Below are positions 50,163-54,107 of a stretch of DNA of 54,107 nucleotides, piece after piece. The number at the start of each line of letters is the position of its first letter. Positions within the stretch are counted from its first letter, which is position 1. A program made the position numbers and the translations under genes. The stretch spans positions 1 to 54,107 of the forward strand of contig JAEZDR010000182.1 of NCBI GenBank assembly GCA_023433265.1, given 5' to 3'. The stretch comes from Bacteroidota bacterium (GTDB lineage: Bacteria > Bacteroidota > Bacteroidia > Chitinophagales > Chitinophagaceae). The notes below the pieces were generated by a model, which saw nothing but the letters and a program-made list of their open reading frames with translations, did no database searches and was not told where the DNA came from.

Positions 50163-50882
50163 TTGCAACTTTACAACAACCCCAGCCAAGTGTTTCTAAA
50201 ACTCTTTTTACTAGGTTTTTTCATCGCGTTTTTACTCTTCCTGGCTTACCAGGCGGATAAACGAAAGAAGAGAATAGTATTCTTAGGCGATTCCATTACT
50301 CAGCAGGGCAGCATGGCGGGTGGGTTTATAGGCCTGTTGCAGGACTGTTTTAAAAATGAGAATCTGACTAATTACGAATTTATAAACGCCGGCATCGGTG
50401 GTAATAAAGTTACCGACCTTGTAAGGAGAGCAGATAAGGATGTAGCTCATAAGAATCCAAAACTGGCAATCATAATGATTGGTGTAAACGATGTTTGGCA
50501 CAAGATGCAAGGCACGGGAAACAACTTGTCTCATTTTGAAGAGCAGTACAGGGAGCTCATCAACAAACTACTGAGAAGCCAGGTGAACATAATATTATGT
50601 ACTCCCACCGTTATAGGAGAACAACATGATGGTTCTAATTATTTAAATGAAGCATTGGAAGACTATTGCGAAGTAGTGAGGAAGCTATCAACAGAGTTTC
50701 ATTTTCCTTTATGCGATGCCCGGAATGCTTTTCTCCATTACCTGCGGGAGAATAACCCGGAGCATAAATATGCCGGTGTACTTACCAGCGATGGTGTTCA
50801 TTTAAATGATAAAGGGAACCATGTTTTGGCTAAGGCAATATGGGAAGTGCTAAGACAGCAAAAGCTATCCAACCTTATTTAG
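50163..50882 (+). CDS. SGNH/GDSL hydrolase
   Basis: Up to 239 residues. Blocks of the family are visible: FLGDSITQQG (catalytic Ser), NAGIGGNKVTDL (Gly), IMIGVNDVWHKM (Asn) and TSDGVHLNDKGNH (Asp and His). One N-terminal hydrophobic helix (about residues 12-28) anchors or exports it. No ATG is usable: the start is TTG at 50163, directly after the upstream stop, or GTG at 50190. Esterase or lipase-like on an unknown ester, perhaps sugar O-acetyl groups. Its 3' end overlaps the convergent alpha/beta hydrolase gene by 18 bp. Confidence 0.88.
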   Translation: MQLYNNPSQVFLKLFLLGFFIAFLLFLAYQADKRKKRIVFLGDSITQQGSMAGGFIGLLQDCFKNENLTNYEFINAGIGGNKVTDLVRRADKDVAHKNPKLAIIMIGVNDVWHKMQGTGNNLSHFEEQYRELINKLLRSQVNIILCTPTVIGEQHDGSNYLNEALEDYCEVVRKLSTEFHFPLCDARNAFLHYLRENNPEHKYAGVLTSDGVHLNDKGNHVLAKAIWEVLRQQKLSNLI

Positions 50883-51518
50883 TTCCTTCAAAATAATATC
50901 AGACACTTCCTGCGCGCGGGTAAGCACCATGAGGTGTGTGCCACCCTTGATGGCATAATCAGCCTTTACAAACTTGAAGGGGAGTAGTATGTCCTTCGTT
51001 CCATGAATATGTACTACATTAACAGGCATAGTTTTGTTGCACCAATGTACAACGGCATTCACTGCCCACTCATTAAAGCCGCTCATTGAGGTTTCTATGA
51101 TTGCGCGCAAGGCACGCTTTTGCCTCTCGGTTTTTGCACCGAACACGTGCTTCATCACCAACTCGTTACTGCCCAGCTTTTTTAGTGGAAATATCTTGTG
51201 TATGGGTATGCTTCTACCTATCCTGAAATAGGGAGGAAGCTCATCACATGTTTTGGCGCTTGAAATAAGAATGAGTTTCTTTATTGGCCTAAGCTTCGCA
51301 ATCTCAGCGCTAATCATTCCTCCAAAAGAAAGGGCAACTATCAACGGCTCTTCATTAGCGGGAATCCTGTCGCTCATGCGTTGGGCATAATGCTCGATGC
51401 TCTCTTTCTTATCGGGAGCCATCCAGTTGAGATGCACAGGTTCTATTCCCGGCAAGCGCAGGTTAGCAAAAGCAGCATCGCTGGCGCCGAGGCCGGATAT
51501 GAAGTAAACTTTCTTCAT
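50865..51518 (-). CDS. Alpha/beta hydrolase
   Basis: 217 residues, no signal peptide. Nucleophile elbow is VALSFGGMISAE (first Gly of GxSxG replaced by Ala), the acid is in HIHGTKDILLPF and the His in IKGGTHLMVL. VYFISGLGASDAAF is the oxyanion-side strand. It probably hydrolyses a small ester in the cytoplasm; the substrate is unknown. It is 15 bp downstream of tyrS on the same strand. Confidence 0.85.
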   Translation of the reverse strand: MKKVYFISGLGASDAAFANLRLPGIEPVHLNWMAPDKKESIEHYAQRMSDRIPANEEPLIVALSFGGMISAEIAKLRPIKKLILISSAKTCDELPPYFRIGRSIPIHKIFPLKKLGSNELVMKHVFGAKTERQKRALRAIIETSMSGFNEWAVNAVVHWCNKTMPVNVVHIHGTKDILLPFKFVKADYAIKGGTHLMVLTRAQEVSDIILKELNKVG

Positions 51519-51533
51519 GCAGCCGACGGTGTA

Positions 51534-52811
51534 TTATACAATTGAGAGCAGGTAATAGTTCTTCTTTCCTTTTTGTACCAGCAGGTATTTATCATGAAGT
51601 AAGTTTTCAGCGGTTACTTTCATGCTTATGTCACCAACTTTATGCCTGTTAAGGCTAACACCCCCTCCCTGTATCATCTTTCTTGCTTCTCCTTTGCTGG
51701 GGAAGACCTTACTGTCTGCTAGGAGCGTGACAACATCGACCCCTTCCGTGAGGCGAGACCGGGGAAAGTCATATTTCACTACACCATCCATCGCTTCCAA
51801 TTCTTCAGCACCCAGGCTTTCTGCAGGTGCGTTCTGGTTGGCGAAGAGTTTCTCTGTTGTTTCAATTGCTGCTTTCAATCCTTCGTCTCCGTGCACAAAG
51901 CGGGTAACCTCTTCGGCCAGCTTCTTTTGAAGTATTCTTTGGCTAGCATCATTCTCGTGGATGGTAATAATGCCATCTATATCGCCATGGGTAAGAAAAG
52001 TAAACACCTTAATCCAGCGCTTGGCGTCTTCATCTGCGGCGTTGAGCCAGAACTGGTAGAACTGGTAGGGAGAGGTAAGATTAGCATCGAGCCATACGTT
52101 GCCCTTCTCTGACTTACCAAACTTGCTGCCGTCGGCCTTGGTAATGAGCGGACAGGTAAGCGCAAAAGCTTCTCCCTGAGCCTTGCGCCTGATAAGTTCG
52201 GTGCCGGTGGTGATATTGCCCCACTGATCGCTTCCTCCCATTTGCAACTTGCAATTATGGTTGGTGTATAAGTGGAAATAGTCGTAGCCCTGGATAAGCT
52301 GGTAAGTAAACTCTGTAAAGCTGATGCCGGTTTCACCTTCGATTCTCTTTCTAACACTGTCCTTTGACATCATGTAGTTTACCGTGATGTGTTTGCCTGT
52401 ATCGCGGATGAAGGAGAGGAAATTCATTTCCTTAAACCAGTCGTAGTTGTTAACCAGCACAGCGGCATTGGGCCTGGAGGGATCGAAGTCGAGGAATTTT
52501 TCCAACTGCCTTCTCACACCTGCCACATTGCGCTGAAGGGTTTCTTCGCTAAGGAAGTTTCTTTCCTCGCTCTTGCCGCTGGGGTCGCCGACCATACCGG
52601 TAGCGCCGCCAACGAGGGCAAAAGGCTTGTGACCTGCCCTTTGCAGGTGAACCAGTAAGATGATGGGCACGAGGTTGCCAATGTGCAGGCTTTCTGCCGT
52701 AGGGTCGAAGCCAACATAGCCGTTGGTAAGCTCCTTGTTAAGCTGTTCTTCAGTGCCGGGCATTATGTCTTGAATCATCCCACGCCATCTCAGTTCTTCT
52801 ACCAGGTTCAT
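51534..52811 (-). CDS. tyrS: Tyrosyl-tRNA synthetase
   Basis: 425 residues from the ATG at 52811. Class I motifs are HIGN (variant of HIGH) in ESLHIGNLVPIILL and KFGKS (KMSKS) in ADGSKFGKSEKGNVWL, with GGATGMVGDPSGKS, and QGYDYFHLYTNHNCKLQMGG for tyrosine and ATP binding. A C-terminal S4 RNA-binding domain (PSKGEARKMIQGGGVSLNRH) reads the tRNA. A TTG at 52835 would add eight residues but lies over the -7 box, so transcription should start downstream of it. Confidence 0.97.
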   Translation of the reverse strand: MNLVEELRWRGMIQDIMPGTEEQLNKELTNGYVGFDPTAESLHIGNLVPIILLVHLQRAGHKPFALVGGATGMVGDPSGKSEERNFLSEETLQRNVAGVRRQLEKFLDFDPSRPNAAVLVNNYDWFKEMNFLSFIRDTGKHITVNYMMSKDSVRKRIEGETGISFTEFTYQLIQGYDYFHLYTNHNCKLQMGGSDQWGNITTGTELIRRKAQGEAFALTCPLITKADGSKFGKSEKGNVWLDANLTSPYQFYQFWLNAADEDAKRWIKVFTFLTHGDIDGIITIHENDASQRILQKKLAEEVTRFVHGDEGLKAAIETTEKLFANQNAPAESLGAEELEAMDGVVKYDFPRSRLTEGVDVVTLLADSKVFPSKGEARKMIQGGGVSLNRHKVGDISMKVTAENLLHDKYLLVQKGKKNYYLLSIV

Positions 52812-52832
52812 AGTTAAGGAAGGAATTTGGGG

Positions 52833-52840
52833 CAAAAGTA
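52833..52840 (-). promoter_or_regulatory. -7 box (TACTTTTG) for tyrS
   Basis: Exact match to TAnnTTTG on the minus strand, 21 bp before the ATG at 52811. It supports that ATG over the upstream TTG. The -33 region is unclear. Confidence 0.5.
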
Positions 52841-52907
52841 AGGGTTATGGAGTGTTACAGGGGTAGGGAGAAGGTTGTGTGGAAGCACGACGCGGGGAAA
52901 GGGGAAA

Positions 52908-53149
52908 ATGCGTTTAGGGGGAGAATGAAGTAAGCTGAGCGTAAGCTTATGATAACTTCATTGTAAGCTAATGGTAACTGTATGGTAAGGTATGTATGCA
53001 TTTAGGGTAGGCTTTGGGATGGTGTTATGGCGGTGTTGGGTAGCCTTAGGTTAACTGTTACAATGGGACAACTATGGGACAACTATGGGAGAACTATGGG
53101 ACAACCATTGGACAACCTCCCGATAACTAGCCTATAAGCATGGGGAAAA
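52908..53149. repeat. Degenerate 11-bp tandem array B (22 units)
   Basis: Twenty-two consecutive 11-bp units keep register. The left part has the GTAAGCTxxxG type (GTAAGCTGAGC, GTAAGCTTATG, GTAAGCTAATG, GTAACTGTATG), the middle is mixed (ATGCATTTAGG, GTAGGCTTTGG, GTAGCCTTAGG), and the right part is a near-perfect run of TATGGGACAAC (53062-53116) that decays afterwards. The TAAGCT core and the period are shared with array A at 10037-10223. Not coding. Confidence 0.92.
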
Positions 53150-53166
53150 CCTGCTTTTTGTCATTT

Positions 53167-53194
53167 TTTGGGATAGTGGAGCAGGTTAAATTGG
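53167..53194 (+). promoter_or_regulatory. Candidate promoter for the unknown gene at 53211
   Basis: TTTG (53167-53170), 16-nt spacer and TAAATTGG (53187-53194), one base off TAnnTTTG. The -7 box ends 16 bp before the ATG. Confidence 0.38.
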
Positions 53195-53210
53195 GCAGGA
53201 AAACTATTAT

Positions 53211-54017
53211 ATGGCAAGAGTTAGGGGTCCGAACCGCTTGATAGGGAGAGTAGGTGAGCGAACAAATTATACGATTAAAGGAGTTGATGGAATTATTTCG
53301 AGGTTGGCTACGGGTCCATCGAAGGAGATGATTGATAGCCTTCCGCAGTATTCGGAGACGAAGAAGAATGCGCTGACGTTTGGCGATTGTTCGAAAGCGA
53401 TGAAGCTGATAAGGCAGCCATTTGGGCCGGTGATAGAAAAAGTGCGGCGCCCTTTTGAGCACTCCAGGTTCTTAGGGTATGGATACGAAATATTCAGAAA
53501 TGCAAGGAGCGGTGACAGGCACCCGTTTGAAACAGATAGTGTGAGAAAGTTTAAGGGATACCGCTTTAACCGAGATACCGACCTGATGAGCATTTTGATG
53601 TCGGAAACCCGCATTGAGATAGATGATGAGGTATTGAGACTGGAGGCAAAGGGGTATGCACCGAGCAGGTATCACAGGGCTTCCCATTTTGCGTTTACAT
53701 TAAGCGTGGCAGGGATAGATTTTGAAGAGAACAGGTGGGAGGCGAGCCATAGCCAGAGTGATTTTATTGCGTTTAACGCGCTGAATACAATGGAGCCACT
53801 TAGTGTTGAGACGAAGCTACCGAGGGGTTTTCCGGTGACATTTGTTGTATTGATGCTAAACCAACTGGATTATATTAATGGATCCTACAGCTGGTTCTAT
53901 AACGGCAACTATAGCGCAGCTAACATAATTGAGGTGTTTGGAGAGTTTGAGAATGAAGCATCAACAGCTGGAGAGAGTGAAACGGGTGAGGACTGGAGGA
54001 AGTGGTTGTGTGAGTAG
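53211..54017 (+). CDS. Conserved hypothetical protein of a Bacteroidota family
   Basis: 268 residues. The N-terminal half has the pattern MARVRGPNRLIGRVGERTNY, then ATGPSKEMIDSLPQYSETKK, then ALTFGDCSKAMKLIRQPFGP. I recall a Bacteroidota family with the same start (MARxKG...xGxxGxxTxY, SxERIxxxPxFxRTRENxxEFGxxxKAGKxxR) of unknown function, often present in several copies per genome. No signal peptide, membrane helix or catalytic motif is visible; the second half is beta-rich. It follows the 11-bp array B and precedes G-rich repeats. Confidence 0.75.
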   Translation: MARVRGPNRLIGRVGERTNYTIKGVDGIISRLATGPSKEMIDSLPQYSETKKNALTFGDCSKAMKLIRQPFGPVIEKVRRPFEHSRFLGYGYEIFRNARSGDRHPFETDSVRKFKGYRFNRDTDLMSILMSETRIEIDDEVLRLEAKGYAPSRYHRASHFAFTLSVAGIDFEENRWEASHSQSDFIAFNALNTMEPLSVETKLPRGFPVTFVVLMLNQLDYINGSYSWFYNGNYSAANIIEVFGEFENEASTAGESETGEDWRKWLCE

Positions 54018-54081
54018 TGGGAAAAGGGGGAAAGGGAAGGTAAGAGACTTAGACTGCAGAAAGCGGGAGAGAGTGGAGATG

Positions 54082-54107
54082 GTGGGACAGGTGGGACGAG
54101 TGGGACT
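54082..54107. repeat. Start of a 9-bp G-rich tandem repeat at the window edge
   Basis: GTGGGACAG, GTGGGACGA and GTGGGACT follow each other with a 9-bp period up to the last base. The upstream 60 bp are also rich in GGG runs on the plus strand. The array may continue outside the window. Confidence 0.55.

Larger units (their letters stand above)
52812..53210. other. 399-bp non-coding region containing the second 11-bp tandem array
   Basis: This divergent region between tyrS and the unknown gene has the tyrS -7 box at its left, the 11-bp-period array in the middle and a candidate promoter for the plus-strand gene at its right. The 52841-52907 stretch is G-rich on the plus strand, with no feature I can name. 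Confidence 0.6.

Overview
The window comes from the chromosome of a Bacteroidota bacterium, most likely family Chitinophagaceae (inference). Supporting signs are a type IX secretion (T9SS) C-terminal sorting domain, SusC/TonB-type and YaiO-type outer-membrane proteins, Bacteroidota-only families (DUF4783, GSCFA, DUF4838), -7 boxes of the form TAnnTTTG instead of a TATAAT element, and few Shine-Dalgarno sequences. Most of the window is ordinary housekeeping sequence in short operons on both strands. I see no tRNA or rRNA gene, CRISPR array, insertion sequence or prophage.

Layout. 1-1.9 kb (minus): RNase G (cut by the window edge), a 30-residue basic ribosomal-type protein, a TPR protein and an HU-like protein. 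2.1-6.5 kb: mutY, a SUI1/YciH-like factor, nadC, a DUF4783 protein and gpmI. 6.6-9.9 kb (minus): a TonB-dependent receptor interrupted by one in-frame TAG, and an outer-membrane barrel protein. 10.0-10.2 kb: a non-coding 11-bp-period tandem array. 10.3-12.5 kb (minus): operon of an unknown protein, rdgB, a thioesterase and trmD. 12.6-17.8 kb (plus): ilvE, prmA, plsY, an M48 peptidase, a DUF3052/YdeI fusion and a periplasmic helical protein. 17.8-23.3 kb (minus): DUF2905, a GNAT enzyme, an esterase, an M28 peptidase and a DEXH helicase.

24.0-33.7 kb (plus) is the most distinctive block. Six tightly packed genes encode a lone receiver-domain protein, a membrane-anchored HEAT-repeat protein, two paralogous processive family 2 glycosyltransferases, a 956-residue TPR plus YaiO-type outer-membrane barrel protein, and a DUF4838 glycosidase-like lipoprotein. 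I read it as a synthase-dependent exopolysaccharide synthesis, export and trimming system. It is comparable in logic to PgaABCD or NfrAB but differs in its parts.

33.7-45.4 kb: EcsC-like, cupin and T9SS cargo genes; an NDP-forming acyl-CoA synthetase behind a perfect inverted repeat; a second lone receiver; HMG-CoA lyase, GSCFA and cyclophilin genes; rpmH; and cytochrome c maturation genes ccmF/ccmE, the latter with a CXXXY heme site. 45.8-50.9 kb: an acyl-CoA dehydrogenase with a candidate operator; a HepT/MntA toxin-antitoxin pair; an Lrp/AsnC regulator divergent from ahcY, with three identical boxes exactly 31 bp apart between them; and DUF486 and SGNH hydrolase genes. 50.9-54.1 kb: an alpha/beta hydrolase, tyrS, a second 11-bp-period array related to the first, and an unknown gene. 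Catabolic genes (ilvE, HMG-CoA lyase, acyl-CoA dehydrogenase, acyl-CoA synthetase) suggest branched-chain amino acid and fatty acid use but are scattered, not one operon.
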